Origin: Marine Group I thaumarchaeote | GTDB taxonomy: Archaea > Thermoproteota > Nitrososphaeria > Nitrososphaerales > Nitrosopumilaceae | Reading direction: 5' to 3' | NCBI GenBank assembly: GCA_013390785.1 | Contig: JACASW010000004.1 | Location: forward strand, 38,816 to 102,815 | DNA length: 64,000 nucleotides | Shown here: piece by piece, positions 1 to 8,431 of the stretch | How the letters are laid out: each line of letters opens with the position of its first letter | How positions within the stretch are numbered: position 1 is the first letter of the stretch | Position numbers and translations under genes: made by a program | The notes under the pieces: generated by a model | Told to the model about the DNA's origin: nothing | What the model saw: only the letters and a program-made list of their open reading frames with translations | Database searches by the model: none

Positions 1-1
1 A

Positions 2-742
2 TGTAAGCTAACAAATGCAAAATTATCAATTTTTAATCATAATGATATAAACGACTTGACCCATAAAATAAAAACTAATGCTAAACGAAAATTCATAATC
101 ACAGAAGGAGTGTTTAGTATGGATGGTGATTTTTCAAATTTAAATATGATTACTAAAATATCTGAAAAAAATAATGCGATGGTTATACTTGATGATGCAC
201 ATGGTGACTTTGTTATGGGTACTGATGGTAAAGGTACAGCTAATCATTTTGGTCTTTCAAAAAAAATAGATGTTTACATCAGTAGTTTAAGTAAAGGATT
301 AGGCTCATTTGGTGGATATGTTGCATCAAAGAAAAACATTATAGAATTATGCGTAAATAAATCAAAACCATTTATCTACACATCAGCACTACCAGAAATT
401 CTAATTCATGATGCAACAAAAAAATTTGGAACAAAAAGAGAAAGAAATCGGAAAAAATTATGGAAAAATATTAAGAAATTTTCAACCGGTTTAAAAAAAA
501 TGGGATTTGATGTTAATTCCAATTCACAAATTTTCCCCATAATAATTGGGAAAGAAAAAATAACACTGGAGTTTGGTAACTATCTTTTTAAAAATGGAAT
601 TTTTGCACAGCCAATAAGATATCCAACAGTACCACGAAATTATGCAAGAATTAGAATATCAATTACTGCCAGACTTACAAATGAGCATATTGAAAAATCA
701 CTGTCTGTACTAGAAGATGCAAAGAAAAAATTTCAAATATGA
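2..742 (+). CDS. 8-amino-7-oxononanoate synthase / 2-amino-3-ketobutyrate CoA ligase family, C-terminal part (cut by window start)
   Basis: This is a PLP-dependent alpha-oxoamine synthase, which condenses an amino acid with an acyl-CoA as in biotin or threonine metabolism. The frame is open to the first bases of the window, so the N-terminus lies upstream; about 246 of the usual 380-400 residues are present. The sequence shows TEGVFSMDGD, the PLP-ring Asp region ILDDAHGDFVMG (family norm is DEAHS) and the Schiff-base lysine in SSLSKGLGSFGGY (Lys codon 293-295). Biotin synthase BioF is the likeliest role, but without the N-terminus and neighbours KBL cannot be excluded. Confidence 0.85.
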   Translation, partial: CKLTNAKLSIFNHNDINDLTHKIKTNAKRKFIITEGVFSMDGDFSNLNMITKISEKNNAMVILDDAHGDFVMGTDGKGTANHFGLSKKIDVYISSLSKGLGSFGGYVASKKNIIELCVNKSKPFIYTSALPEILIHDATKKFGTKRERNRKKLWKNIKKFSTGLKKMGFDVNSNSQIFPIIIGKEKITLEFGNYLFKNGIFAQPIRYPTVPRNYARIRISITARLTNEHIEKSLSVLEDAKKKFQI

Positions 743-745
743 AAA

Positions 746-862
746 TTAACGACCGATATCAAAAGCTAAACAGCCAATTGCTTTATTTGGGCAACCGATA
801 AAAAATGCAATTCCAATGACGATTCCTAGGAATGCAGCAATAACAATAAATCGTTTATTCAC
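746..862 (-). CDS. Tiny single-span membrane protein, 38 aa
   Basis: A GTG-initiated frame encodes a basic start (MNKR), one hydrophobic segment of about 19 residues (6-24, ending in GC) and a short tail with a second Cys and a final Arg. It sits immediately after the AONS-type gene, convergent with it. No family is recognised. It resembles in size and layout the tiny membrane genes at 2080-2193, 3865-3975 and 44489-44596. The base composition and clear TM pattern support a real gene, but so short a frame needs proteomic or conservation evidence. Confidence 0.5.
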   Translation of the reverse strand: MNKRFIVIAAFLGIVIGIAFFIGCPNKAIGCLAFDIGR

Positions 863-1010
863 ATACAAAAATAAAAAATAGTCAGATAAAAACGAATGGA
901 ATTTTGAAACACTGCCTATTTATGTTCAAAAATTGAATTACATAAAATATTTCGATCCAATTAGATCAAAATATTTTAGTCAAGCCACAAAATGTAGATT
1001 TTTTGATTTA

Positions 1011-1673
1011 ATGAAGAAAATGGGTTATATAGGTAAAAATTGGCGTGGGGTTAAAAATAGCATAAATTTATCACAAAAATTTCTAAATAAAGTAAAGCCA
1101 GAAGATGCATTAAAAAATAAAATCGAGGGTGCAGGAAAAAAAATGGAACAGCAAATTTTACGGCTTGAACAGGCCCACAATAAATTAAAACAAAGCCATG
1201 AACATATTTTTAAAAAAATTGTCGAAGCAAAAAAAACGCGAAATGAATCAATGGCAAGAACATATGCCACAGAATTGGGAGAAATTAGAAAAGTGAGAGA
1301 TAGGATTGGTAATGCAAAATTATCAATGGAGCAGATTAAACTTAGATTAAACACTGTTTCAGAATTGGGCGATATTGTTGTTACGTTAAGTCCATGCATG
1401 TCATTAATCAAAGGACTTGCTCCATCAATATCTACATTAATGCCACAAATGCATTCATCGATGGAAAATTTAACGAGTACACTTGGTGACATGATAACAG
1501 ATTCATCATTAACACAAGAATCAATGACACCAACAGACCAAGGAAATGAAGAAACAGAAGCAATACTCAAGGAAGCACATGATGTTCTTGAAAGTAGAAC
1601 ACTAAGTAGTATACCAGAACCACCAACTACACTGTTAAAAAATTCTTCGAAAGAAAATGAATCTATGATTTAG
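1011..1673 (+). CDS. cdvB: ESCRT-III (CdvB/Snf7-type) cell division protein
   Basis: Homologue of archaeal CdvB, the filament-forming ESCRT-III protein of the Cdv division system; thaumarchaea carry several paralogues. The protein is a basic, helical Snf7-type domain (roughly residues 1-150, e.g. KMEQQILRLEQAHNKLKQ and KTRNESMARTYATELGEI), then a Met/Ser-rich linker and an acidic C-terminus. A short proline motif, SIPEPP (residues 200-205), could be a MIM2-like site for the CdvC (Vps4) MIT domain; that is inference. I chose ATG 1011 (220 aa): a TTG at 933 would add 26 residues unlike the family and would cover an AT-rich promoter-like stretch at 941-950. The 3' end overlaps the convergent gene by 11 bases. 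Confidence 0.85.
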   Translation: MKKMGYIGKNWRGVKNSINLSQKFLNKVKPEDALKNKIEGAGKKMEQQILRLEQAHNKLKQSHEHIFKKIVEAKKTRNESMARTYATELGEIRKVRDRIGNAKLSMEQIKLRLNTVSELGDIVVTLSPCMSLIKGLAPSISTLMPQMHSSMENLTSTLGDMITDSSLTQESMTPTDQGNEETEAILKEAHDVLESRTLSSIPEPPTTLLKNSSKENESMI

Positions 1674-2007
1674 ATTTTTTCCTGCTGATTTGAATAAGTA
1701 ATTTTTTAATTCGAGAAATTGTTGGATAACTGTAGCCCCTTCGACGGTAATTAGCAATCATCATTTTCCAATTTTTTAATCTCCATTGAGCTTGTTCCAC
1801 AGTAACAGAATGAACCTCCTTTTGTAGAATACTTTTTCTTCCAACTTTAAGCACGCCAGCATCTTTAGCGATCCAACGATTGTTTGCAAATTTTAAACCG
1901 GATAATATTTCAGATAATGGAATTTCCTTAAAATATTTTTTCAATTCCTTGATCTGAAGATCTGTTGGTTTTTCAGAAAACTTCAGATTAATTTCAGATT
2001 CAGTCAT
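1663..2007 (-). CDS. Conserved-looking hypothetical protein, 114 aa
   Basis: I do not recognise a characterised family. The product is basic and probably helical, with an N-terminal acidic segment (MTESEINLKF), a central part with conserved-looking WIAKDAG and a C-terminus rich in Arg/Lys (RRRGYSYPTISRIKKLL and a final KKSKS). The basic tail would fit nucleic-acid binding, but that is a guess. A start at 2025 is possible; 2007 is preferred because it removes a hydrophobic lead (MILICI) unlike the rest. It is convergent with the CdvB gene and overlaps its end. Confidence 0.6.
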   Translation of the reverse strand: MTESEINLKFSEKPTDLQIKELKKYFKEIPLSEILSGLKFANNRWIAKDAGVLKVGRKSILQKEVHSVTVEQAQWRLKNWKMMIANYRRRGYSYPTISRIKKLLIQISRKKSKS

Positions 2008-2079
2008 AATACAAATTAATATCATTCATTAAAAAAGTATTAAATCATAAACATAATTTAAGATCATAATAGTAATGCT

Positions 2080-2193
2080 TCAACAATTCAGCATTAAATT
2101 GCCATTACAAATGATGTTATAAACAGTTGGAATGAAAAATGCAGATATAAAAATAGCTAATGAAATAACAACCATTTTTTGAATTATTCGCAT
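2080..2193 (-). CDS. Tiny single-span membrane protein, 37 aa
   Basis: ATG-initiated frame with a basic N-terminus (MRIIQK), one hydrophobic helix (about residues 7-26) and a short tail with two Cys, the last being the C-terminal residue. It lies between the unknown gene at 1663-2007 and psmA, divergent from psmA. The pattern matches the other tiny membrane frames in this window; function unknown. Confidence 0.5.
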   Translation of the reverse strand: MRIIQKMVVISLAIFISAFFIPTVYNIICNGNLMLNC

Positions 2194-2249
2194 AAGATAT
2201 TTGTAATACAACTAAACTTAAATTAAACTTTCATAGTCTTTGAATTGAA

Positions 2250-2987
2250 ATGATGCCATCACAGCAAGGTTATGATAGAGCGATTACAGTTTTTTCGCCA
2301 GATGGTAGATTATATCAAGTTGAATATGCTATTGAGACGGTAAAAAGAGGAACTATAGCTCTTGGTATCAAAACAAAAGATGGTATAATATTTGCAGCGG
2401 ATGAAAGACCAAGAAAATTACAGATTGTCGCAGAGCCACAAAAATTATTTAAAATTGATCAGCATATAGGAGTAGCAGCGGCAGGTTATATTCCAGATGC
2501 ACGTAGTCAAGTTGATGATGCAAGATTTTTCTCACAAAGTAATAAGATAGTTTATGATGAATCTGTTACTGTTGAAACCGTTGCAAAACATATGGCTGAC
2601 CAATGCCAACAATATACTCAATATGCAGGAGCCAGACCAATCGGTGTATCATTAATTATTGGTGGAATAGATGTAAATGGGAATTCATTATTTTTAACTG
2701 ATCCTAGTGGAACATACATTCCATATAATGCAGTTGCAATCGGTGCAGATTCTGATAAAGTAACAGAATTCCTAACTAAAGAATACAAAACTGAAATGAC
2801 ATTAGAGGAAACTAAATTGTTAGCTATTGCGTCGATTAATATGGTAAATAAAGATGTAGATGGTTCTGAGCATATCAAAATCTCTCAAATCAAAACTGAC
2901 ACTAAACAATTTGAAATCTTAGATGGTCAACAAATTTCGGTACTGATGGAATCAGCAATAAAAAAATATCCAATTGAAGAAAAATAA
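2250..2987 (+). CDS. psmA: Proteasome subunit alpha
   Basis: Alpha subunit of the archaeal 20S proteasome, forming the outer rings that gate access to the beta-subunit proteolytic chamber. The alpha-type N-terminus is clear: GYDRAITVFSPDGRLYQVEY (residues 7-26), which forms the gate and interacts with AAA unfoldases. At 245 aa it has the normal length, and it lacks a catalytic N-terminal Thr as expected. A second Met follows the first, so the start may be 2253. The C-terminal KYPIEEK lies in the usual acidic/basic tail. It reads in the same direction as the SPOUT gene and the ribosomal cluster downstream. Confidence 0.97.
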   Translation: MMPSQQGYDRAITVFSPDGRLYQVEYAIETVKRGTIALGIKTKDGIIFAADERPRKLQIVAEPQKLFKIDQHIGVAAAGYIPDARSQVDDARFFSQSNKIVYDESVTVETVAKHMADQCQQYTQYAGARPIGVSLIIGGIDVNGNSLFLTDPSGTYIPYNAVAIGADSDKVTEFLTKEYKTEMTLEETKLLAIASINMVNKDVDGSEHIKISQIKTDTKQFEILDGQQISVLMESAIKKYPIEEK

Positions 2988-3023
2988 ACATCATAGTTTC
3001 ATGATCATCAAACAACACAACAA

Positions 3024-3851
3024 ATGAATTTATCAATTGCAATACCTGATTCATCGTTATTAGATGAAACAACTATTTTAAACAAAACTAAAAAAATATC
3101 AATTATGGCAAGAACTTGTGCAATTTTTAAAGTAAAACAGATTTTTATTTATCAAGATGGAAAACAGAATAAAAATGATTCAGCACTTTTATCAACATCA
3201 TTAAAATATTTAGAAACACCACAATATTTTCGTAAAGAAGTATTTCCAAAAACACAATTACTAAAATATGCAGGAGTACTACAACCACTGAATATTTCTA
3301 GCCATTTAACAACATCAAATCAAAAAATGATAAAAATTGGTGATATACGTGATGCGCTAATTATAAACTATAAAGGAAAAAAATTCCTAGATATTGGAAT
3401 AAACAAACACATTCAATATTTTGGAAATGTGAAATCTGGTACAAGAATTGCTATACAAATTAAAACTACACAACCAGAGCTAACTGCCAAAGAAATTTCA
3501 AGAGACAGTATCAAAGATTATTGGGGATATAGCGTAAAAGAAAGGTCGAACCTACTCTCTATTTTATCAACCTGGAAAGGCAAAATAATCTTAACTTCAA
3601 AAAAAGGAAAAAATTTTAGTAGATTAGATGCAAAAAAAATAACTGATCCGAATGAACCAACACTTATTGTATTTGGAACAACGAATAAGGGGATATATGA
3701 TATTCTAGGCAGCAATATTAAGAAAATCCAAAATGCTAATGTCTTCAACTTTTTTCCAAATCAAGGAACACAAACTATACGCCTAGAAGAAGCAATTTTA
3801 GGAACATTATCAATAATTAATATTATTAATCATAACTATAATGAAAAATAA
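3024..3851 (+). CDS. SPOUT-class putative RNA methyltransferase (Methyltrn_RNA_3 / DUF171 family)
   Basis: Member of the family that includes eukaryotic SPOUT1/C9orf114, a knotted SAM-dependent RNA methyltransferase (putatively uridine-N3). The family signature is visible: an N-terminal strand IAIPDSSL (5-12), RTCAIFKVKQIFIYQD, an inserted OB-like domain (about 85-155), and the C-terminal knot with FGTTNKGIYDIL and NFFPNQGTQTIRLEEAILGT (243-262). In archaea this gene commonly sits directly upstream of rpl3, as here, which fits an rRNA substrate. The exact substrate is inferred. Confidence 0.85.
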   Translation: MNLSIAIPDSSLLDETTILNKTKKISIMARTCAIFKVKQIFIYQDGKQNKNDSALLSTSLKYLETPQYFRKEVFPKTQLLKYAGVLQPLNISSHLTTSNQKMIKIGDIRDALIINYKGKKFLDIGINKHIQYFGNVKSGTRIAIQIKTTQPELTAKEISRDSIKDYWGYSVKERSNLLSILSTWKGKIILTSKKGKNFSRLDAKKITDPNEPTLIVFGTTNKGIYDILGSNIKKIQNANVFNFFPNQGTQTIRLEEAILGTLSIINIINHNYNEK

Positions 3852-3864
3852 ATGATCTAAAATA

Positions 3865-3975
3865 ATGGCTGCAAAAAAAAATTTTTTGGTTTTGGCAATA
3901 GTTGTTGGATTTATTGGACTTGTTTTAGGAAGTTACACAATGTTTATTTCAATTAATAATATCATTATACCGTAG
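3865..3975 (+). CDS. Tiny single-span membrane protein, 36 aa
   Basis: ATG frame encoding MAAKKN, a hydrophobic helix (about residues 7-24, with FLVLAIVVGFIGLVLG) and a short tail ending NNIIIP. It begins 13 bases after the SPOUT gene and ends about 45 bases before the rpl3 TATA box, so it is probably the last gene of the upstream transcript. No family recognised; grouped with the other tiny membrane proteins of the window. Confidence 0.55.
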   Translation: MAAKKNFLVLAIVVGFIGLVLGSYTMFISINNIIIP

Positions 3976-4018
3976 ATCTGTAACAAGAAAAAACAAAATA
4001 AAATTAAAATTTTAGTAG

Positions 4019-4027
4019 ATATATAAT
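4019..4027 (+). promoter_or_regulatory. TATA box for the ribosomal protein operon
   Basis: ATATATAAT lies about 31 bases before the rpl3 ATG, so transcription should start only a few bases before the start codon. This is the only good TATA box in the 80 bases before rpl3. Confidence 0.55.
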
Positions 4028-4053
4028 GGGGTCAACGACTTTTTTCATTTGTT

Positions 4054-5046
4054 ATGGGTCATAGAAGACATAGTGCACCACGTAGAGGCAGTCTTGCATA
4101 CCTACCTAGGGGTAGAGCTAAAAGTATGGAAGCTCGGATAAGAGCATGGCCTAAAGTTAACTCAGATGAACCAAAATTACTAGCACATGCAGGATTCAAA
4201 GCTGGATGTGTACAGATAGTAAATATAGACGATCGTGAAAAAACACCAAACCATGGAAAACAACTTGTAAGCCTTGGTACAGTAATTGTAACACCACCAG
4301 TCCTTATTGTTGGGATTAGAGGATATTCAAAAGATCCAAATGGTAAGCATGCAGAATTTGATCTTTATGCCGACAATTTACCAAAAAACATTTCTAAGTT
4401 ATTCAAAAATAAAGACAAAGAAAGTTTGTTAGACTATGCAGAAAAATCAATTAAAAAAATTAAGGAGATTTATGCATTAATTGCTGTCATTCCTCAAAAC
4501 GCTGGTTTAGGACAAAAAAAACCATATCTTTTTGAAGCGTCTGTAAAAGGTGGAGACATTAAAAAACAATTTGAATTTCTGAAAGAACTATTAGGTAAAG
4601 ATGTAAAAATTGATCAAGTTTTTGAAGCTGGTGTAACTGTCGATACAGCTGCAATTACTAAAGGTAAAGGTTGGGAAGGTCCTATTACAAGATGGGGTGT
4701 GAAAAGAAAACAACATAAATCAAGAAAAAGCGTCAGAGAAGTTGGTTCTCTCGGTCCAATATCTCCACAGTATGTAATGTATACTGTACCAAGAGCAGGT
4801 CAACGCGGCCTGCATCAAAGAATAGAATATGACAAAAAAATTATGGTTATGGATAATACTGAAAATATAAAATACAAAATAAATCCTACAGGTGGTTTCA
4901 AACACTTTGGAAATGTTAATGGAGATTTTATAATATTACGTGGGTCTGTACCTGGAACATATAATCGACTAATTAAATTAAGATCACAAATACGTAATGC
5001 CCCTAAAAAAATAATTAAACCAAATATTTTAGAGGTGGTTGTTTAA
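4054..5046 (+). CDS. rpl3: 50S ribosomal protein L3 (uL3)
   Basis: Primary 23S rRNA-binding protein that reaches the peptidyl transferase centre. The archaeal/eukaryotic form is evident: GHRRHSAPRRGSLAYLPRGR at residues 2-21, the central GKGWEGPITRWGVKRKQHKSR region and the C-terminal HFGNVNGDFIILRGSVPGT segment. At 330 aa it has the usual archaeal length. It opens the S10-type cluster and its stop overlaps the rpl4 start (TAATG), suggesting translational coupling. Confidence 0.98.
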   Translation: MGHRRHSAPRRGSLAYLPRGRAKSMEARIRAWPKVNSDEPKLLAHAGFKAGCVQIVNIDDREKTPNHGKQLVSLGTVIVTPPVLIVGIRGYSKDPNGKHAEFDLYADNLPKNISKLFKNKDKESLLDYAEKSIKKIKEIYALIAVIPQNAGLGQKKPYLFEASVKGGDIKKQFEFLKELLGKDVKIDQVFEAGVTVDTAAITKGKGWEGPITRWGVKRKQHKSRKSVREVGSLGPISPQYVMYTVPRAGQRGLHQRIEYDKKIMVMDNTENIKYKINPTGGFKHFGNVNGDFIILRGSVPGTYNRLIKLRSQIRNAPKKIIKPNILEVVV

Positions 5047-5858
5047 TGAAAGTTCAAACATTTACTACAACAGGAGCTAAAGAAAATGAGATAGAATTGC
5101 CACTGGTGTTTTCAACACCATTTAGAAAAGATTTGATTAGTAAATCATTCACTAATCTGAATTCACATAAATTTCAACCGCAAGGAAGGCGCCCAACTGC
5201 TGGAATGGACGTTGTTGCAAGATCAAATGATCCACCAACTGGCCAAGGAGTATCAAGAATTGCTAAGATGCGTGGTGGTGGTGGTGGACGTCAGGGCCAA
5301 GCAGGTGGTGTAGCTTCAGTAAGAGGTGGAAGACAGGCACACCCACCTAAAGTACAAAAAATAATTTTTAAAAAATTAAATAAAAAAGAAAATAAACTTG
5401 CACTATGTTCAGCGATAGCTGCTACACAATCAAAAGAAATTATTGGAGCCAGAGGACATAAAGTTGAAAATCTAAAAACATTTCCTATCGTTGTATCTGA
5501 TAATATAGAATCTGTCACAAAAACTAAAGACATGTTAAAAATATTAGATTCGTTAAATCTAATGCCAGATGTTAATAGATTAAAATCTCGAAGGGCTAGA
5601 ACAGGAAAATCTTCATTGCGTGGAAGAAGTACAAAAATTGGCAAAAGTGTACTGTTTGTCGTATCTAACTCAAATAAACTATCAAATGCATGTGGTACTA
5701 TTCCTGGAGTTGAAGTTCAGTCAGCTAAAAATTTAAGCGTTTTAGATCTAGCGCCTGGCGGTGTACCAATTAGATTAACTGTATATTCAAAGAGCGCATT
5801 AAAAGAAATTGAGAAAATAAAATCGGCTAATTTAGAATTAATGGTGAATGTCATATGA
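5046..5858 (+). CDS. rpl4: 50S ribosomal protein L4 (uL4)
   Basis: Large-subunit assembly and tunnel-wall protein. The archaeal L4e signature is present: the tunnel extension rich in Gly/Arg (RIAKMRGGGGGRQGQAGGVA, residues 72-91, followed by VRGGRQAHPP) and the C-terminal LDLAPGGVPIRLTVYSKSAL. 270 aa is a normal length. The start overlaps the rpl3 stop, and the stop overlaps the rpl23 start (ATGA). Confidence 0.97.
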   Translation: MKVQTFTTTGAKENEIELPLVFSTPFRKDLISKSFTNLNSHKFQPQGRRPTAGMDVVARSNDPPTGQGVSRIAKMRGGGGGRQGQAGGVASVRGGRQAHPPKVQKIIFKKLNKKENKLALCSAIAATQSKEIIGARGHKVENLKTFPIVVSDNIESVTKTKDMLKILDSLNLMPDVNRLKSRRARTGKSSLRGRSTKIGKSVLFVVSNSNKLSNACGTIPGVEVQSAKNLSVLDLAPGGVPIRLTVYSKSALKEIEKIKSANLELMVNVI

Positions 5859-6121
5859 GAGTAGAACTTGCAAACAAGATTATTTTAAATCCGTATATTA
5901 CGGAAAAAACATTCGAGTTAGTAGAAACTGAGAGAAAAATTTGTTTTATTGTAGAAAAATCAGCTACAAAATTAGCAATAAAGGATGCAATAAACACTCT
6001 TTATGAAGAAAAAGTTATTTCTGTTAATACTGCTAGAACGATTTATGGCAAAAAAGCATTTGTTGAATTTGATTCTGTTGATGTAGCAAGAGATTTAGCA
6101 ACTAAAATAGGAATGCTATAA
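5855..6121 (+). CDS. rpl23: 50S ribosomal protein L23 (uL23)
   Basis: Binds 23S rRNA at the exit of the peptide tunnel, docking SRP and chaperones. The 88-aa protein has the expected archaeal core: NPYITEKTFELVETERKICFIVEKSATKLAIKDAI and VISVNTARTIYGKKAFVEF. In most archaea rpl2 follows; here only 43 bases separate it from rps19. Confidence 0.96.
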   Translation: MRVELANKIILNPYITEKTFELVETERKICFIVEKSATKLAIKDAINTLYEEKVISVNTARTIYGKKAFVEFDSVDVARDLATKIGML

Positions 6122-6164
6122 TATGGACCAAAAAACGTCTTTAACAGAAAAATGGTGAGAATAA

Positions 6165-6560
6165 TTGGTTAGAGAATTTACATATCGTGGCTTGTCACAG
6201 AAAGAATTAGATGAATTACCTTTAGATAAATTACTAATGTTATTCCCTGCTCGAATTAGAAGATCCTTAACCAGAGGAATAAATGATAATAAAAGAAAAT
6301 TAATTGGAGAAATTAAGGCTACAAAAGAAGGAAAGTTGAAGACTCCTATCAACACTCATCTTCGTGATCTAATTATTTTACCATATATGATAGGAACGAC
6401 TGTCAATGTTTTTTCTGGCAAAGAATTTGTTCCTGTAACCATAACTTCAGAAATGGTTAGCCATTATTTAGGAGAATATGTAATTACAAATAAACGTGTA
6501 AGCCATGGTGCGCCGGGAGTAGGTGCATCAAGATCTAGTTTGTATGTACCATTAAAGTGA
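6165..6560 (+). CDS. rps19: 30S ribosomal protein S19 (uS19)
   Basis: Head protein of the 30S subunit contacting the A-site finger. Recognised by FTYRGLSQKELDELPLDKLL (5-24), the RRSLTRGI segment and the classic C-terminal VSHYLGEYVITNKRVSHGAPGVGASRSS. The start is a TTG preceded by GGTGAG about 9 bases upstream, since no in-frame ATG precedes the conserved VREFTYRG. Its stop overlaps the next gene's region. Confidence 0.96.
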   Translation: MVREFTYRGLSQKELDELPLDKLLMLFPARIRRSLTRGINDNKRKLIGEIKATKEGKLKTPINTHLRDLIILPYMIGTTVNVFSGKEFVPVTITSEMVSHYLGEYVITNKRVSHGAPGVGASRSSLYVPLK

Positions 6561-6565
6561 GAAAT

Positions 6566-7024
6566 ATGCCTAAACGTTATTACGCATTTCAAAATTATGA
6601 CACGACTAAACATGTTCGTGCTGCAATGAGAGAAAAATCAATTTCACATAAGCATGCTAGAGAAATATCAGTTGCTATGAAAGGGCTAACAATCGAAAAA
6701 GCTAGAGACTATCTACTTGATGTAGTAAATTTTAAACGAAGTATTCCGTTTGGAAGATATAAAAATCAAGTTGGTCATAAATCTGATCCAGGAACAATGT
6801 CTGGTAGATACCCGGAAAAAGCTGCCACTGAAATTTTAAAATTATTAGATAATCTAGAATCAAATGCAGAATACAAAGGAATGGATTTGGATAGGTTGAA
6901 AATAATCAATGCAACTGTGCACAAAGGCAGGCTGCTTAAACGCTTTATACCACGTGCAATGGGTAGATCTTCACCAAAAAATGATGCACTAGTTCACGTT
7001 GAATTTGTAGCACAAGAGGTATAA
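6566..7024 (+). CDS. rpl22: 50S ribosomal protein L22 (uL22)
   Basis: Tunnel protein with a long beta hairpin. Family features: KHVRAAMREKSISHKHAREIS near the N-terminus, VVNFKRSIPFGRYKNQVGHK and HKGRLLKRFIPRAMGRSSPKN. I choose ATG 6566 (MPKRYYAFQNY); GTGAGA just upstream then serves as a Shine-Dalgarno, although a GTG at 6557 overlapping the S19 stop would add three residues. Confidence 0.95.
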   Translation: MPKRYYAFQNYDTTKHVRAAMREKSISHKHAREISVAMKGLTIEKARDYLLDVVNFKRSIPFGRYKNQVGHKSDPGTMSGRYPEKAATEILKLLDNLESNAEYKGMDLDRLKIINATVHKGRLLKRFIPRAMGRSSPKNDALVHVEFVAQEV

Positions 7025-7027
7025 CAA

Positions 7028-7822
7028 ATGACACAAGTAAAAAATGCAATTAAAGACAATTATAACATGATGCTTCTCAATGATTTTCTTAGAGAAGAGA
7101 TTAAAGAATCTGGATTTCATAAAGTTGAAATTTCAAAGACACCTACTGGAACAAAGATTGCACTTTATGTTACAAGACCCGGAATTGTTATAGGCAGAAA
7201 AGGATCAGGCATCAAACAACTAACAGAAAAAATTGAATCTGACTTTGGATTCAAAAATCCACAAATTTCAGTTGAAGAAATTCAAAAAGCAGAATTATCA
7301 CCCAGTGTGATGTGCAACCGAATGGCAGCACATATTGAACGTGGAACAGCATTTAGAAGAGCTACTATGTGGACATTAAATCAAATAATGGAAGGAGGTG
7401 CAATGGGTGTACAAATAACAGTTTCAGGAAAATTACGTGGTGACCGTTCTGCATTTGAAAAACATACACAGGGTATTCTTCCAAGAGCTGGTAACTATGC
7501 AAAAAACCTTGTATCAGAAGATATCACTCACACAAAAACTTCTATGGGATTAATAGGTATCAAGATCAGGATTGCAACGAAAGAAAAACTAATACCAGAA
7601 TTTCAATTTAATAAATCATCAAAAACTGAAAAAGAAGAAATTGCAAAAACTGAAACAGAGCAAATAAAAACTGAAAAAGAAGAAATTGCAAAAACTGAAA
7701 CAGAGCAAATAAAAACTGAAAAAGAAGAAATTGCAAAAACTGAAACAGAGCAAATAAAAATAGAGGAAGAGAAAATGAAAACACTTGTAACTTTAGAGGA
7801 AGAAGAGGAGAAACTGAAATAA
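7028..7822 (+). CDS. rps3: 30S ribosomal protein S3 (uS3) with repeated acidic/basic C-terminal tail
   Basis: Entry-channel protein of the 30S subunit. The KH domain is clear ([20 protein letters not shown], about residues 49-68) and so is the C-terminal S3 domain ([33 protein letters not shown]). After about residue 195 the protein has a charged tail with three exact 15-residue repeats ([15 protein letters not shown]), followed by EEEEEKLK. Archaeal S3 often has a variable charged tail, but exact triplication at DNA level is unusual. The stop overlaps the rpl29 start. Confidence 0.96.
   Translation: MTQVKNAIKDNYNMMLLNDFLREEIKESGFHKVEISKTPTGTKIALYVTRPGIVIGRKGSGIKQLTEKIESDFGFKNPQISVEEIQKAELSPSVMCNRMAAHIERGTAFRRATMWTLNQIMEGGAMGVQITVSGKLRGDRSAFEKHTQGILPRAGNYAKNLVSEDITHTKTSMGLIGIKIRIATKEKLIPEFQFNKSSKTEKEEIAKTETEQIKTEKEEIAKTETEQIKTEKEEIAKTETEQIKIEEEKMKTLVTLEEEEEKLK
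7625..7759 (+). repeat. Three tandem 45-bp repeats inside rps3
   Basis: Three consecutive in-frame copies of a 45-bp unit (7625-7669, 7670-7714, 7715-7759), identical by eye, encode [15 protein letters not shown]. The identity at synonymous sites indicates a recent or actively homogenised expansion, probably variable between strains. Confidence 0.9.
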
Positions 7823-8025
7823 TGGGCCATTTAAAAAATAAAACAATTAGAGAATTCAATGAAAAGGATTTACAAGATAAATTAAAACAAGTTCGTACTG
7901 ATCTTTTTAAGCTTCGTATAGAATCAAAAAAAGGAACATTACGAAAAGAGAGTGGCAAGCTCAAACCACTACGAAAAGATATTGCAAGAATGATGACTAG
8001 ATTAAATGAATTGAAAAAAATATGA
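7822..8025 (+). CDS. rpl29: 50S ribosomal protein L29 (uL29)
   Basis: Small helical-hairpin protein at the tunnel exit next to L23. The 67-aa product has the family pattern IREFNEKDLQDKLKQVRTDL and the C-terminal LKPLRKDIARMMTRLNEL. The ATG overlaps the rps3 stop region. It appears to end the first ribosomal transcript: the following 76-base gap is the largest within the cluster. Confidence 0.94.
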   Translation: MGHLKNKTIREFNEKDLQDKLKQVRTDLFKLRIESKKGTLRKESGKLKPLRKDIARMMTRLNELKKI

Positions 8026-8067
8026 TACTCATAAAAAATTTAACTGCAATAAACGAAAATTCGTTCA

Positions 8068-8078
8068 TTTATAATATA
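8068..8078 (+). promoter_or_regulatory. Internal TATA box before rps17
   Basis: TTTATAATATA centred about 28 bases before the rps17 ATG in the only sizeable gap of the cluster. It would give a near-leaderless second transcript starting with S17. Confidence 0.5.
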
Positions 8079-8101
8079 CTAAATAGGATTGATATGAAAA
8101 T

Positions 8102-8431
8102 ATGACAAGAAATATTGGGTTACCAGTAAAGGCATCGAAGAAAAAACCAGTTGAAAATGAAAATAATAATCCGTTTAATGGTTCTTTATCAATACGTGGT
8201 AAAATATTTGAGGGGATTGTTATCAATGCGAAGGCAAAAGGAACAGTTGTTATTGAGAGAGAGTCATTAATCGACTTTACTAAATTCAAAAGATTTGGAC
8301 GAAGTAAAAATAAGATACATGCCCACGTTCCTTCTAACTTAGATATACAAGAAGGGGATTATGTTGTAGCTGCTGAATGTAGGCCAATCTCAAAATCAGT
8401 TTCCTTTGTTGTTGTAGAGGTCAAAGCATAA
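8102..8431 (+). CDS. rps17: 30S ribosomal protein S17 (uS17)
   Basis: Primary 16S rRNA-binding OB-fold protein. The 109-aa archaeal form shows RNIGLPVKASKKKP at the N-terminus, SLSIRGKIFEGIVINAKAKG, FKRFGRSKNKIHAHVPSNLD and EGDYVVAAECRPISKSVSFV. It follows an internal TATA box, and its stop overlaps the rpl14 ATG. The SUI1 and RNase P p29 genes often found just upstream in euryarchaea are absent. Confidence 0.96.
   Translation: MTRNIGLPVKASKKKPVENENNNPFNGSLSIRGKIFEGIVINAKAKGTVVIERESLIDFTKFKRFGRSKNKIHAHVPSNLDIQEGDYVVAAECRPISKSVSFVVVEVKA

Noticed and set aside
7603..7964. Phe/Ser/Leu-rich minus-strand frames opposite rps3 and rpl29
   Set aside because: Shadows of the repeated Glu/Lys codons in the S3 tail; no independent signal.
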